64,000 bases of DNA from an uncultured Ellagibacter sp. (GTDB lineage: Bacteria; Actinomycetota; Coriobacteriia; Coriobacteriales; Eggerthellaceae): positions 1 through 64,000 of the forward strand of contig NZ_CAKUBT010000003.1 in assembly GCF_934643285.1 (NCBI RefSeq), read 5' to 3'. Positions 33,777-43,820 of the stretch are shown here, piece by piece (position 1 is the stretch's first letter; each line of letters begins with the position of its first letter). A program made the translations under genes and the position numbers. Below the pieces are notes generated by a model. That model made no database searches and was not told where the DNA came from. It saw only the letters and a list, made by a program, of their open reading frames with translations.

Positions 33777-34718
33777 ATGGGGAAGGGAAGCGGCCGCGTG
33801 AGGCGTATGGGCAAAAGCGATCGTGCCACGATGGTGGGTTTTCTCGCGCTCGTGTTCTGGAGCATGATGTTCGGGTTTGTGCGCCTGACCTCGCAAGGTT
33901 TCGGCGTCTTGCTCGGCGGTGCGCTCATTTACACGCTTGGCGCCATCTCGCTGTTCATCGTCTTGCGCCCGTCGAGACCGAGTGCTTACCCTTTGAAGTA
34001 TTTCCTGGTCAGCGGCGGACTTTTCGTGTTCTATGAGGCTGCCATCAGCGCTTCGATCGGCCTTGCCGCCTCGTCCACGCAAACAGTCGAGCTCAGCATG
34101 GTGAACTATCTTTGGCCCTCACTTACCGTTCTTTTGAACTCCACGGCGATGCGCGGCGCGCGCGGATTCGCCCGTGCTCTGCCGGGTGCTGCGGTTGCGA
34201 CGGTGGGCGTAATGCTCGCTATCGGGGGAGATGCCGGCCTTGACGCGGGCGTCGTTGCGGCGGATATCTCCTCGAATCCGCTTCCGTTCGCCCTGACGCT
34301 CGCGGCGGCACTTGCCTGGGCGTCCTATTCCGTCGTCACGCCGCGCATCACGAACGGCAAGGATGCCACGCCCTATTTCATGATCGGCGTCGCGGCGGTG
34401 TTCTGGGTGATGTTCGCCACCTCGGGCGCGCCTGTTCCCCAAAGCATGCCGTCTATCGGGTCGATCCTGGCGCTTCTTGCCGCGATGGGCTCGATCGCCG
34501 CAGGGTACGCGTGCTGGAACCACGGACTGCTGTTCGGCAACGTGTCGCGCATGGCGCTAGCATCGTACGCGGCGCCCTTTCTCTCGGTGGTGGCAAGCTC
34601 GATCATCTTGGGGCTCGCGCTGCCTGGGCTTTTTTGGGCAGGCGTCGCCTTCGTCGTTGCGGGTTCGTTGTTGAACCTACTCATGGGCAAACGCACGGAG
34701 AGCCGCGGAGATAACTAA
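33777..34718 (+). CDS. DMT/EamA family exporter, YddG-like
   Basis: This protein of about 313 residues has ten transmembrane helices in two EamA repeats. SMVNYLWPSLTVLLN in helix 4 closely fits the aromatic amino acid exporter YddG, where NYLWP is conserved, so export of aromatic amino acids or related compounds is likely but inferred. Start choice is uncertain: ATG 33777, GTG 33798 (after GAAGGGA) and ATG 33807 are all possible. TACTAT near 33753 may be the promoter -10. Confidence 0.8.
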   Translation: MGKGSGRVRRMGKSDRATMVGFLALVFWSMMFGFVRLTSQGFGVLLGGALIYTLGAISLFIVLRPSRPSAYPLKYFLVSGGLFVFYEAAISASIGLAASSTQTVELSMVNYLWPSLTVLLNSTAMRGARGFARALPGAAVATVGVMLAIGGDAGLDAGVVAADISSNPLPFALTLAAALAWASYSVVTPRITNGKDATPYFMIGVAAVFWVMFATSGAPVPQSMPSIGSILALLAAMGSIAAGYACWNHGLLFGNVSRMALASYAAPFLSVVASSIILGLALPGLFWAGVAFVVAGSLLNLLMGKRTESRGDN

Positions 34719-34915
34719 ATCGGGAAGGGAAGGCTTGAGGAGCACACCCGATAGAAGGGCGTCTCTGGTTCTTCTGCGTCCTGACAGCTCGTTTTCTCAC
34801 CGTTTGTCCGCTTTAATTCTGGTTTCGCGCGAATTTGCCACTTTGCGCCGGTCTTTCGCACGTTCTTCCAATACTATCATGGTCGATTTAACCTTATCTT
34901 TACGGAGGAATTCCC

Positions 34916-36178
34916 ATGCATCCTTGCGCCGATGCCGAAGCGCTTGCCTTCGCCCAATCCGAACCTGCAGGAATTCGCACCGCCGCGCTCGTTCGCGATG
35001 TTGCCGCGTCCGCCGAGGGCGCCATCATCGAGTGGCGCCGGCTTTTTCATCAGCATCCTGAGGTTTCGGGGCAGGAATCGCATACGCAGGAGATGCTCTG
35101 CGGCGAGCTCGATCATCTGGGGGTGGAATATCGCCGCCTCGATAACAACGGTATCATTGCGACGATTCGCGGGGAGGCCCCCGGGGCCTACGATGCTGCC
35201 GGCGTCCCTGCGCGCCGCGTGGCCCTGCGCGCCGACATCGATGCGCTTCCTGTGACCGAGGACACGGGCGTGCCGTTCGCTTCCAAGAACGAGGGCGTCA
35301 TGCATGCGTGCGGCCACGATGCGCACATGGCCATGATGCTCGGTGCGATCCGCATTCTTCTCGAGACGAAATCGCAGCTCAAAGGCGAGGTTCGTATCTT
35401 GTTCCAGCCTGCTGAGGAAATCTCGATAGGCGCGCTCTCCATGATCGACGCCGGCGCGCTCGACGGTGTCGACGCCATCTACGGCGCACACATCTGGAGC
35501 GAGGTCGACGCGGGCACGGTGTCGTGCGCGCCGGGGCAGCGCATGGCCAACACCGACTGGTTCCACATCGACATCGAGGGTGTCTCCGCGCACGGTTCCA
35601 TGCCGCACAAGGGTGTCGACGCCGTCGTCGTGGGGGCGGAGATGGTGAACGGGCTGCAGGTGCTCGTCAGCCGCGATGTGTCGCCGTTCGATCCGGTCGT
35701 GGTCACCGTAGGCGAGTTCCACGGTGGTGAGGCGCGCAACATCATGGCTGGTCACGCCTATCTTTCGGGAACGGTGCGCACCTGGACCGCAAAGCTGCGC
35801 CGCGAGGTCCCCGATCGTCTTGAGCGCATCGTAAGCAAGATCGGGCACGCTTTCGGGGCCAAGGTGAAGTTCACGTTCGAGGAGGGCAACGCGGGCCTTT
35901 CGAACGACCCCGTATGCGCGGAGGTTGCGCGGCGTGCGGTCGTCGATATGTTGGGGGAGTCCGCGGTGTCGGATTATCGCGGCACGCTTTCTGGCGAGGA
36001 CTTCAGCGAGTACCTGAACATCGTGCCCGGCGTGTTCTGCTTCGTCGGCACGCGAAACCCCGAGGTGGGGGCTTTGCATCCGCAGCACAGCTGCCATTTC
36101 ACCATCGACGAGAGCGTGCTCGCAAAGGGCAGCATGGTCGCCGCCCAATGGGCCTGCCGCATGCTGGCAGCGGAATAG
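34916..36178 (+). CDS. M20 family amidohydrolase (HipO/AbgB-like)
   Basis: This 420-residue M20D metallopeptidase hydrolyses N-acyl amino acids or small peptides using two metal ions. Visible blocks are RRLFHQHPEVSGQE, ALRADIDALPVTE, HACGHDAHMAMMLGA (metal-binding His and Asp), FQPAEE (catalytic Glu) and LSGEDFSEY. Length and order are normal for the family. ACGGAGGAATT gives a strong ribosome site. TATCAT near 34875 may be its promoter -10. The natural substrate cannot be inferred. Confidence 0.9.
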   Translation: MHPCADAEALAFAQSEPAGIRTAALVRDVAASAEGAIIEWRRLFHQHPEVSGQESHTQEMLCGELDHLGVEYRRLDNNGIIATIRGEAPGAYDAAGVPARRVALRADIDALPVTEDTGVPFASKNEGVMHACGHDAHMAMMLGAIRILLETKSQLKGEVRILFQPAEEISIGALSMIDAGALDGVDAIYGAHIWSEVDAGTVSCAPGQRMANTDWFHIDIEGVSAHGSMPHKGVDAVVVGAEMVNGLQVLVSRDVSPFDPVVVTVGEFHGGEARNIMAGHAYLSGTVRTWTAKLRREVPDRLERIVSKIGHAFGAKVKFTFEEGNAGLSNDPVCAEVARRAVVDMLGESAVSDYRGTLSGEDFSEYLNIVPGVFCFVGTRNPEVGALHPQHSCHFTIDESVLAKGSMVAAQWACRMLAAE

Positions 36179-36492
36179 CGCAGGTCTTACCCTCTCAAGC
36201 GGCTCTGTGACTCCTTGCGCGCGGTTGTGAACTTCATGCGGACTCTCTGCGAGCCGCTTGAAGCTGCTTGCGGCTACTTGCGCGCGGTTCGTTGGGTCTC
36301 TGCCAGAAGATCATCGCCTCAGCGGTGCCAGGCTCCCGTGCGCCTTCCCTCGAAAATCCATCATTTGTTCGCTGTGTTAGCCATGCAAAACTTGCCACTT
36401 GCTGCTATGATTGAACGCGAAAAAACGGCTGCGCACCCACACTTGCAAACACACTCCGCGCGCATACCACGTAAGCGATTCGAGGCACATCC
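36179..36492. other. intergenic region upstream of dnaE
   Basis: No gene is visible in these 314 bp. An 11-bp inverted repeat, TCAAGCGGCTC (36195-36205) with GAGCCGCTTGA (36251-36261), may form a long hairpin after the M20 gene. CTTGCGCGCGGTT occurs twice about 63 bp apart. TATGAT at 36406-36411, preceded by TGC, is a candidate extended -10 for dnaE. Confidence 0.45.
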
Positions 36493-39400
36493 ATGGCGTT
36501 CGTACATTTGCACAATCACACCGAATATTCCCTGCTCGACGGCTTGACCCATGTGAAGGACATGGTCCGTCGCGCCGCCGATCTCGACATGCCGGCCGTG
36601 GCTATCACCGACCACGGTGTCATGTCGGGCGTGCCGGAGCTGTGCGACGCGTGCACGGCGGTTGAGAAGGAAACGGGCAAGAAGGTCAAGCCCATCTACG
36701 GCTGCGAGGTCTACTTCACCACCGATGAGGAGCTGCGCAAGGACGTAAAGCCGAAGCTGTACCACCTGCTGCTCCTTGCGAAGACCAACGAGGGCTATCA
36801 CAACCTGTTGCACCTGGTCAGCGAATCGCACGTTGACAACTTCTACTACAAGCCGCGCACGACGTTCTCCATGCTGCAAAAGTACGGCCACGGCATCATC
36901 GGCTCGTCCGCGTGCATCGCGGGCATCATCCCGAAGCTTCTGGACAACCGCCAGTTCGACGACGCGGTCGAGTGGGCGCGCCGTTTCGCGAGCTGCTTCG
37001 ACGAGGGCGACTTCTACATCGAGCTGCAAAACCAGGGCCTGCGCACCGACGCCGGCATGACGCAGACCGAGCTCAACCGCCAGCTCACCAAGGTCGCCCA
37101 GCTTGCGGGCCTAAAGACTATCGCCACGAACGACTTCCACTACCTGAAGAAGGAAGACGCCAAGGCGCAGGACATCATGCTGTGCATCGGCACGGGTTCG
37201 GCGGTGAACGACGCGAACCGTATGCGCTTCGAGAACGACGAGTTCTACATGAAGACGGAAGAGGAGATGCGCGAGGCGCTCTCCGAGTTCCCCGAGGCGT
37301 GCGACAACACGGTCGAGGTGGCCGATAAGATCGACGTTGTGCTCGAGCGCGACTCCATTCTGCCGCGTTTCCCCTTGCCAGAGGGCGAAACCGAGGAAAG
37401 CTGGTTCCGCAAGCAGTGCGAGTGGGGCTTGAAGAAGCGCTACGGCGACCCGGTGCCCAAAGAGGCATGGGATCGCTATGAATACGAGGCTGGCATCATC
37501 TTGCAGCAAGGCTTCCCGGCGTACTTCCTCATCGTGCAGGAATACATCGCCTGGGCCCGTAGCCAGGGAATCGGCGTTGGCCCAGGTCGTGGCTCGGCCG
37601 CAGGCGCCATCTGCACTTACGCCATGGGCATTACCGACCTCGACCCGCTTCCCAACGGGCTTCTGTTCGAACGCTTCCTGTCGCCCGAGCGCGTGGAGAT
37701 GCCCGATATCGACGTTGACTTCGAGGATGAGCGTCGCCAGGAAGTCATCGAGCATATTAAAGAAGTCTACGGCGAGGACCATGTGTCGGGCGTTATCACG
37801 TTCGGCAAGCTGCAGGCGAAGAACGCCGTGCGCGATGCCGCGCGCGTGCTCGACTACCCCTACAGCGTGGGCGACCGCATCTGTAAGATGATTGGCGACG
37901 AGCTCGGCATCACCATCGACAAGGCGCTCGAGACGAACCCCGACCTGAAGAAGGCCTACGACGGCGAAGAGGACGTGCGGCAGGTCGTCGATGCCGCGAA
38001 GTCGATCGAAGGCCACGTGCGCGGCGAGGGCGTGCACGCCTGCGCGACCATCATCTGCCGCGACCCCATGGCCGACCACGTGCCCATGAAGCGCGACACC
38101 AAAGGCGGCGGCATCATCACGCAATACGACGGCCACTATACCCCTGACCTGGGCTTGCTCAAGATGGACTTTCTTGGCCTGCGCACCTTGGGCGTGCTCT
38201 CGCGCGCATGCCGCAACGTCGAGCAGACCACCGGCATCAAGATGGTGCCCGAGGAGATTCCCACCGACGACGAGGGCGCGTTCGCCCTCATGCGCTCGGG
38301 CAATATGGACGGCCTGTTCCAGGTGGAGGGTTCGCTGTACGTGAGCCTGTTCGCGCGGCTTCCACCGCGCCGCTTCTCCGACATTGTCGCATCGATCGCC
38401 CTCAACCGTCCGGGCCCGCTCGAGTCTGGCATGGTCGACGACTACGTGAAGGTGGCGAGCGGCAAAACGCCCGTCCATTATTACGACGATCGCCTGCGCC
38501 CCGTGCTCGAGGAAACCTACGGCACCATGGTCTACCAGGAACAGATCATGCAGGTGTCCATGGTGATGAGCGGCTTTTCCGCCGGCAAGGCAGACAAGCT
38601 GCGCAAGGCAATGGGCAAGAAGAAAATCGACATCATGCGCCTGCTCCAGGAAGACTGGAACAATGGTGCGGTTGAGAACGGCTACTCGCTCGATATCGCG
38701 AAGAAGATTTGGGACGACGCGGAGAAGTTCGCTAAGTACGCGTTCAACAAATCGCACTCGGCTGCGTACTCCATTCTGGTCATGCGCACGGCGTACCTGA
38801 AGGCGCATTACCCCAACGAGTACATGGCCGCAGTGCTGTCGAGCTACATGGGCAACACCGACCGCCTCATCCGCTACATCGCGAGCTGCAACCACAACGG
38901 CACGCCCGTGCTGCCGCCGGACATCAACTCGTCGAACGCCGAGTTCACCCCGGTCAAGGACGGCATCCGCTTCGGGCTTGTCGGCGTGCGCGGTGTTGGG
39001 CGCAACGTGGCCGACGCCATCATCGCCGAGCGCGAGGAGAACGGCCCGTTCACCAGCCTGCACGACTTCGTGAACCGCGTCGACGCGAAATGCTTCAACC
39101 GAAAGACGCTCGAAGCGCTCATCAAGGGCGGCGCCTTCGATTCGACGGGGTACACGCGCAAGCAACTCATGTACTTCTTGGAGGACACGCCGCTGCTCGA
39201 GAACGCCTCGAAGCGCCAGAAGGATCGCGACGCCGGCCAGGTGAGCATGTTCGACCTGTTCGCCGCCGATGAGGACTCCGGTTTTCAGGAAGACGTGCCC
39301 GCGCCCGACGGCATCGAGTGGGACAAGCGCACCAAGCTTGCCTACGAGAAGGAAATCATGAAGATCTACGTGTCCGAGCACCCGCTCGCACCGTACGAGA

Positions 39401-39951
39401 GCGCGATTTCCCGTATGACGAAGTTCCAGCTGGGTGATTTGGCCGAGCGCACGAAGGAAATCAAGTCGGCGACGTTCGTCGGCATGGTGTCCAACGTGGT
39501 GACCAAGCTCACCAAGCGCGGCACGAAGATGGCCACGTTCACGATCGAGGACACGACGGGCCATATGGAGTGCATCTGCTTCAAGTACGACGAGAATGCG
39601 GAGGCCATCCACGAGGATGCCATCGTGAAGATCAAGGGCAAGTTCGAGCACAGTGACCGCGGCAACCAGATCATGGCGTTCGAGATTGAGGAAATCGAGT
39701 TGAACGAAGCGGATGCTCGCCCCTCGCATCTGCAGCTCAACGTGCCGTCGTGTGAGTTTGACCAGCAGAAACTGCTGCGACTGAACCGCATCTTGCAGTC
39801 GTATCCGGGCCGCGATGGGGTCGTGCTTCTCGTCACGCAGTCCGACGGACGCCGCTTCCGCGCGGAGCTGCCGGTCACGGTCGATTCGGGTTCGCCGGTC
39901 ATGCGAAGCGAGCTGCAGGATTTGTTCGGACGTGGTGCGCTGATCGCTTAG
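36493..39951 (+). CDS. dnaE: DNA polymerase III subunit alpha
   Basis: This 1152-residue protein is the C-family replicative polymerase. The N-terminal PHP domain starts HLHNHTEYSLLDG and includes AITDHGVMSG. The palm has GPGRGSAAG and the catalytic acidic motif PDIDVDFEDE. The fingers, a helix-hairpin-helix region (GVRGVGRNVADAI) and an OB-fold (TFVGMVSNVVTKLTKRG) follow in order. Length is normal. It appears monocistronic, with a clear terminator downstream. Confidence 0.97.
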   Translation: MAFVHLHNHTEYSLLDGLTHVKDMVRRAADLDMPAVAITDHGVMSGVPELCDACTAVEKETGKKVKPIYGCEVYFTTDEELRKDVKPKLYHLLLLAKTNEGYHNLLHLVSESHVDNFYYKPRTTFSMLQKYGHGIIGSSACIAGIIPKLLDNRQFDDAVEWARRFASCFDEGDFYIELQNQGLRTDAGMTQTELNRQLTKVAQLAGLKTIATNDFHYLKKEDAKAQDIMLCIGTGSAVNDANRMRFENDEFYMKTEEEMREALSEFPEACDNTVEVADKIDVVLERDSILPRFPLPEGETEESWFRKQCEWGLKKRYGDPVPKEAWDRYEYEAGIILQQGFPAYFLIVQEYIAWARSQGIGVGPGRGSAAGAICTYAMGITDLDPLPNGLLFERFLSPERVEMPDIDVDFEDERRQEVIEHIKEVYGEDHVSGVITFGKLQAKNAVRDAARVLDYPYSVGDRICKMIGDELGITIDKALETNPDLKKAYDGEEDVRQVVDAAKSIEGHVRGEGVHACATIICRDPMADHVPMKRDTKGGGIITQYDGHYTPDLGLLKMDFLGLRTLGVLSRACRNVEQTTGIKMVPEEIPTDDEGAFALMRSGNMDGLFQVEGSLYVSLFARLPPRRFSDIVASIALNRPGPLESGMVDDYVKVASGKTPVHYYDDRLRPVLEETYGTMVYQEQIMQVSMVMSGFSAGKADKLRKAMGKKKIDIMRLLQEDWNNGAVENGYSLDIAKKIWDDAEKFAKYAFNKSHSAAYSILVMRTAYLKAHYPNEYMAAVLSSYMGNTDRLIRYIASCNHNGTPVLPPDINSSNAEFTPVKDGIRFGLVGVRGVGRNVADAIIAEREENGPFTSLHDFVNRVDAKCFNRKTLEALIKGGAFDSTGYTRKQLMYFLEDTPLLENASKRQKDRDAGQVSMFDLFAADEDSGFQEDVPAPDGIEWDKRTKLAYEKEIMKIYVSEHPLAPYESAISRMTKFQLGDLAERTKEIKSATFVGMVSNVVTKLTKRGTKMATFTIEDTTGHMECICFKYDENAEAIHEDAIVKIKGKFEHSDRGNQIMAFEIEEIELNEADARPSHLQLNVPSCEFDQQKLLRLNRILQSYPGRDGVVLLVTQSDGRRFRAELPVTVDSGSPVMRSELQDLFGRGALIA

Positions 39952-39963
39952 GGAACTGCTTAT

Positions 39964-39999
39964 CGCTGGCCTGGGGGGATTCCTCGGGCCAGCGTTTTC
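39964..39999 (+). terminator. terminator after dnaE
   Basis: CGCTGGCC (39964-39971) pairs with GGCCAGCG (39987-39994), followed by TTTTCTTCT. The remaining ~215 bp to truA contains degenerate GCAGGTCGC-like words but no gene. Confidence 0.85.
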
Positions 40000-40213
40000 T
40001 TCTCCTCGATAGTTCATTGCGGGTCGCTGCGTTGCAGGTCGCCCGTGACTTGCCTCAGGTAGCCTCCCTTGTTTCTTCGCAGGTCGGTGCTTCGCGTTCC
40101 CCTGGCTCGCCGCAGGCCGCCGAATCTCGCCCTGGGCTCTTTGCAGTTCGCTGCAGCTCGATATGAGGTTCACAGCCTTATTGCTTGCCGTGTTCGCTCG
40201 CAAATAAGGTATC

Positions 40214-41023
40214 ATGCTCGTTATGGATAATGTCAAAAACAATATGACGCTTTCGCTTGCCGTCGCCTACAACGGCAAGCCTTTCAGCGGCTTCGCCCGC
40301 CAGCCCGGCCAACTTACGGTGCAGGGCGAGATAGAACATGCGCTTGAACTGCTGTTTCGCCGCGAGGTGGAAACCACGTGTGCCGGCCGCACTGATGCGG
40401 GCGTCCATGCGCGCGCTCAAGTCGTGAGCTTCGACATTTCGCCTGATGAATTGCGTGATCGTACGCTTGAAAGTCTCGCCCGGTCGATGAACGCGCTCAC
40501 GCACGAGGCCATCGTCGTGCGCTCGGTCGACGAGCGCGAACCCGGCTTCTCCGCCCGCTTCGACGCGACGGAGCGCGAGTACCGCTACTTCATCTGCACC
40601 GAGCCCGCGCCGCCCATTTTCCTGCGCGATTTCTCGTGGCATATCCCGAAGCCGCTTGATGTCGAGGCGATGCGCGAGGCGTCCCGCGCGCTTATCGGCG
40701 AGCACGATTTCAAGAGTTTCTGCATGGCGGCAAGCGCCGTGGGGAAGCCGACGTGTCGCAATGTGCATGAAATCTCGTTCGCTCGCGAAGAGGTGATGGG
40801 GGAGCGGGCCGTCGTCGTCACGGTGAAGGGCAACGCGTTCCTCCATTCTATGGTGCGCACCATCGTGGGCACGCTTGCCATGGTCGGCTGCGGCCAGCGG
40901 AAGCCCGAATGGGTCGCCGACGTGCTTCAGGCGTGCGACCGATGCGCTGCTGGGGAGAACGCACCTGCAGCCGGCCTCGTTTTCTGGAACGTGAGCTACG
41001 ACGGCGTAAGGGACCACGTCTGA
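40214..41023 (+). CDS. truA: tRNA pseudouridine(38-40) synthase TruA
   Basis: This protein of up to 269 residues isomerises uridines 38-40 in the tRNA anticodon stem. The catalytic aspartate lies in AGRTDAGVHA, and AYNGKPFSGFARQPG and the C-terminal FLHSMVRTIVGTL helix are family blocks. The start is uncertain: ATG 40214, 40223 and 40244 are all in frame and none has a clear ribosome-binding site; most TruA begin near the MTLSLAVAY corresponding to 40244. A TATCAT at about 40210 could be a -10, which would favour a later or leaderless start. Confidence 0.93.
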   Translation: MLVMDNVKNNMTLSLAVAYNGKPFSGFARQPGQLTVQGEIEHALELLFRREVETTCAGRTDAGVHARAQVVSFDISPDELRDRTLESLARSMNALTHEAIVVRSVDEREPGFSARFDATEREYRYFICTEPAPPIFLRDFSWHIPKPLDVEAMREASRALIGEHDFKSFCMAASAVGKPTCRNVHEISFAREEVMGERAVVVTVKGNAFLHSMVRTIVGTLAMVGCGQRKPEWVADVLQACDRCAAGENAPAAGLVFWNVSYDGVRDHV

Positions 41024-41025
41024 TC

Positions 41026-41517
41026 ATGGTGGAGCGCAAAACACCTTTTCACAGCAAGCGCGAGTACTTCACGTTCGGCGATGGGTTTCCTGGTTTTGGG
41101 GAAACTGACGATCTCAAGGCTTCGCGCTGGAGTGCGGATCTGTTCGAGGAAGCGCCTGTTTCGGAACCTGAGAATGAGCCTGTTGCCTATACGGGCGATG
41201 AGGATTTCTCGACGCGCGGCCGCTGCAGCGGAGTCGGCGTAATCGTTGATGAAGGGGCCGATTTCGATCCCGAGCCGGCGTCGTGCGATGGTGTTAAAGC
41301 TGCTGCAGCTAGCGGGAGTCCCGCGCAGGTTGCTTCTGCAAGCAATCCCGAACCCGCCGCCCCCGCAAACAGCTCCAAACCAGCCGCATCTGTCGAGGCC
41401 AAGCTCGACCTCTCGCTGTTCCGCGAGCTGTACCGAAGCCGAGACGGGCGCCTCGTGTTCTTCGAGCACCGCGCGACCGGCCATCTCGCCGCCGTCGACG
41501 CATCGAAGCTCGTGTAA
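41026..41517 (+). CDS. hypothetical acidic protein
   Basis: This 163-residue protein starts 2 bp after the truA stop and is probably cotranscribed with it. I do not recognise a family. The middle (about 85-125) is a low-complexity Ala/Ser/Pro linker. The N-terminal part is acidic, and the C-terminal ~35 residues (LDLSLFRELYRSRDGRLVFF and onward) look folded and might be the conserved module. No signal peptide or membrane segment is seen. Confidence 0.6.
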   Translation: MVERKTPFHSKREYFTFGDGFPGFGETDDLKASRWSADLFEEAPVSEPENEPVAYTGDEDFSTRGRCSGVGVIVDEGADFDPEPASCDGVKAAAASGSPAQVASASNPEPAAPANSSKPAASVEAKLDLSLFRELYRSRDGRLVFFEHRATGHLAAVDASKLV

Positions 41518-41605
41518 GCTGAGCATCCTCGGCTTTGACTGTCGTGCAAAGCGTTTCCGCTGCTCCCCAGCCAATCGCCCGAACTCATTCGGGGCAACAA
41601 TAAGC

Positions 41606-41674
41606 TTGCTAACAAATAGTGCCCCTTGCATCGATCGGTCGAGCAAGGGGCACTGCTGTTCTCGCAGTTAGCAA
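41606..41674 (-). terminator. two-part hairpin downstream of asnB
   Basis: AGTGCCCCTTGC (41618-41629) pairs perfectly with 41643-41654, and an outer stem TTGCTAAC/GTTAGCAA (41606-41613, 41667-41674) encloses it. It lies 8 bp past the asnB stop; the T-run on the minus strand is short. Confidence 0.7.
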
Positions 41675-41682
41675 CGAATCCG

Positions 41683-43686
41683 TTAGTGCGCTTCGGGCTT
41701 TTCCGGCACGGTGCGATCGACGAAGTAGATCTTGTACCACATGAGGAACATGTACACGATCCAGATCTTGCGCGAGCGATCGGCGCCCTCCTTGTGCTCG
41801 TCGAGCAGGCGCACCAGCTCATCGGTGTTGAAGAACTCGCGCGCGATGTCGCCCGTGAACCACTCCTTCACCATGGTGTAGTAGCGATCCTCGCGCAGCC
41901 AGTTCACGACCGGCACGGGGAAGCCGAGCTTCTCCTTTTGCGCCCAGTCCTTCGGGATGGCGAATTCCGCGGCGTCGCGCAGCGTGAGCTTCGTCTGCTG
42001 CTCGTTGGCTTTAAGCGCGGTGGGGATGGTCGCGGACAGGTCGAACACGCGGCGGTCGAGGAAGGGCACGCGCGATTCGAGCGAATGCGCCATCGACATC
42101 TTGTCGGTCTTGAGCAGGATGTCGCCCACCAGCCAGAAGTACAGGTCGACGTACTGCATGCGCGTCGTGTCGTCGAGACCCGCCGCCTCGGCGTACACGG
42201 GCGCCGTGAGCGATTGCGGGGTGGGGGCGCTGCAGCCGCCCTTGAGCAGGCGCGCGCGCTCGTCGGGCGTGAAGGCGACGCCGTTCGCGTTGGTGTAGTA
42301 CCAGTCCTCAGGCGTCTCGCTTGCGCGCTCAAGATAGTTCGCGCCGCGCAGATGAAGCGCGCGCATCGCATGGGATGCGCCCTTGAGCAGGCCCTTCGGC
42401 GCCCAGCTTACCTTCGCGTTGGAGAACGGCGTCTGGTAGATTCGATAGCCTCCGAAGAACTCGTCGGCACCTTCTCCGGAAAGCACGGCCTTCACCTGGG
42501 TGGCGGCAATCTGGTCGACGAAGTACAGCGCCACGGCGGAAGGGTCGGCGGAGGGCTCGTCCATGTGCCACTGCACGCGCGGAAGGCTCGCCCAGTATTC
42601 CTCCTCGCCGATGTACTTGTCGGTGTTGGCAATATGCAGGTCGTCCGCCAGCTCGCGCGCCCAAGAAATCTCGTCGCGCATGGTCTTGCCGCCGGCACCT
42701 TCGGCATTGTTCGCCGCCGCCTGCTTGTAGCACTCGAAGCCCACGGTGAACGTCTTGATGTCGGGGTTCTCCTTGGCTAGGCACGCCGCCATGTAGCTGG
42801 AGTCGATACCCGACGACAGGAAGCTTCCGACCTCGACGTCGGCCACGTTGTGGTAGCGCACGCTGTCGCGCATGACCTCGTCAATTGCGCGCGCGGTGTC
42901 CTCGCGGTTGCGGTTCTCATCGAAGTGGTACTCGGGGCGCCAGTAGCGGCGCTCGGTGATGGAGCCGTCGGCGTGCACGGTCATGCAATGCGCGGGCGCG
43001 AGCTTGAAGATGCCCTTGAAGAAGGTCTCCGGCAGCGCGCTGAACTGGAAACACAGGTACTGCTCGAGTGCCTCGCGATTGAGCTCGCGGGTATAGGCGG
43101 GGTGCTCCAGAATGCATTTGATCTCGGACGCGAAGATGAACTGGCCGTTCTGCTGCGTGTAGTAAAACGGTTTGATGCCGAAGAAATCGCGCGCACAGAA
43201 AAGCTCGCGTGTCGCGCGGTTCCAGATGGCGAATGCGAACATGCCGCGCAGGCGGTCGAGCACGCCTTCTCCCCATGCGAGATAGCCCGTGAGCAGCACT
43301 TCCGTGTCGGATTTCGTCTTGAACTGCCAGCCCTGCGTCTCGAGTTCGGCGCGAAGGTCCTGGTAGTTGTAGATTTCGCCGTTGAACACGATGGCGAAAT
43401 CGCCCTTCGCGAGCATTGATTCGGGCGTGCCGCACGGTGTGCCGTCGGGCATGAGGGCGGGGGAAGTGATGGCCGAGTCGTGTTCGCCTGTCGCGCGAAC
43501 CATGGGCTGGTTGCCGTTCGCCAGGTCGATGAGCGAGAGGCGGCGGTGCCCGAGCGCGATTCCGCTTTCCGCGTCGAGATACTGGCCCTCGCCGTCGGGC
43601 CCGCGATGCGCCATGATGTCGCACATGGCCTTGAGCGCGGGGGCGTCAGCGCTGGTCGCTTGGGTGAATCCGCAGATTCCGCACAT
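41683..43686 (-). CDS. asnB: asparagine synthase (glutamine-hydrolysing)
   Basis: This 667-residue AsnB-type enzyme makes asparagine from aspartate, ATP and glutamine. The N-terminal MCGICGF supplies the Cys2 nucleophile of the class II glutaminase domain, with AHRGPD and FNGEIYNYQDL following. The synthetase half has the ATP-binding SSGIDSS and the LSGEGADEFFGGY block. It is a free-standing gene. AsnB-like proteins can also amidate other substrates, but the canonical motifs and lack of biosynthetic neighbours favour asparagine synthesis. Confidence 0.93.
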   Translation of the reverse strand: MCGICGFTQATSADAPALKAMCDIMAHRGPDGEGQYLDAESGIALGHRRLSLIDLANGNQPMVRATGEHDSAITSPALMPDGTPCGTPESMLAKGDFAIVFNGEIYNYQDLRAELETQGWQFKTKSDTEVLLTGYLAWGEGVLDRLRGMFAFAIWNRATRELFCARDFFGIKPFYYTQQNGQFIFASEIKCILEHPAYTRELNREALEQYLCFQFSALPETFFKGIFKLAPAHCMTVHADGSITERRYWRPEYHFDENRNREDTARAIDEVMRDSVRYHNVADVEVGSFLSSGIDSSYMAACLAKENPDIKTFTVGFECYKQAAANNAEGAGGKTMRDEISWARELADDLHIANTDKYIGEEEYWASLPRVQWHMDEPSADPSAVALYFVDQIAATQVKAVLSGEGADEFFGGYRIYQTPFSNAKVSWAPKGLLKGASHAMRALHLRGANYLERASETPEDWYYTNANGVAFTPDERARLLKGGCSAPTPQSLTAPVYAEAAGLDDTTRMQYVDLYFWLVGDILLKTDKMSMAHSLESRVPFLDRRVFDLSATIPTALKANEQQTKLTLRDAAEFAIPKDWAQKEKLGFPVPVVNWLREDRYYTMVKEWFTGDIAREFFNTDELVRLLDEHKEGADRSRKIWIVYMFLMWYKIYFVDRTVPEKPEAH

Positions 43687-43820
43687 GCAAAAGCTCCTTC
43701 ATATCGATGTCGTGCGCTCGCGCGCAGCGATACTCGTGTGGGTAGGGTTCCATGATAGCGAAAGCGCATGCCGTGCAGCCTTCTTCTGCGAAAACTGCGG
43801 AAACGCCGCGCAAATGGGCG

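Noticed and set aside
37111..40242. 1043-codon open frame on the minus strand
   Set aside because: Antisense to dnaE; composition is that of a shadow frame and no motif is visible.
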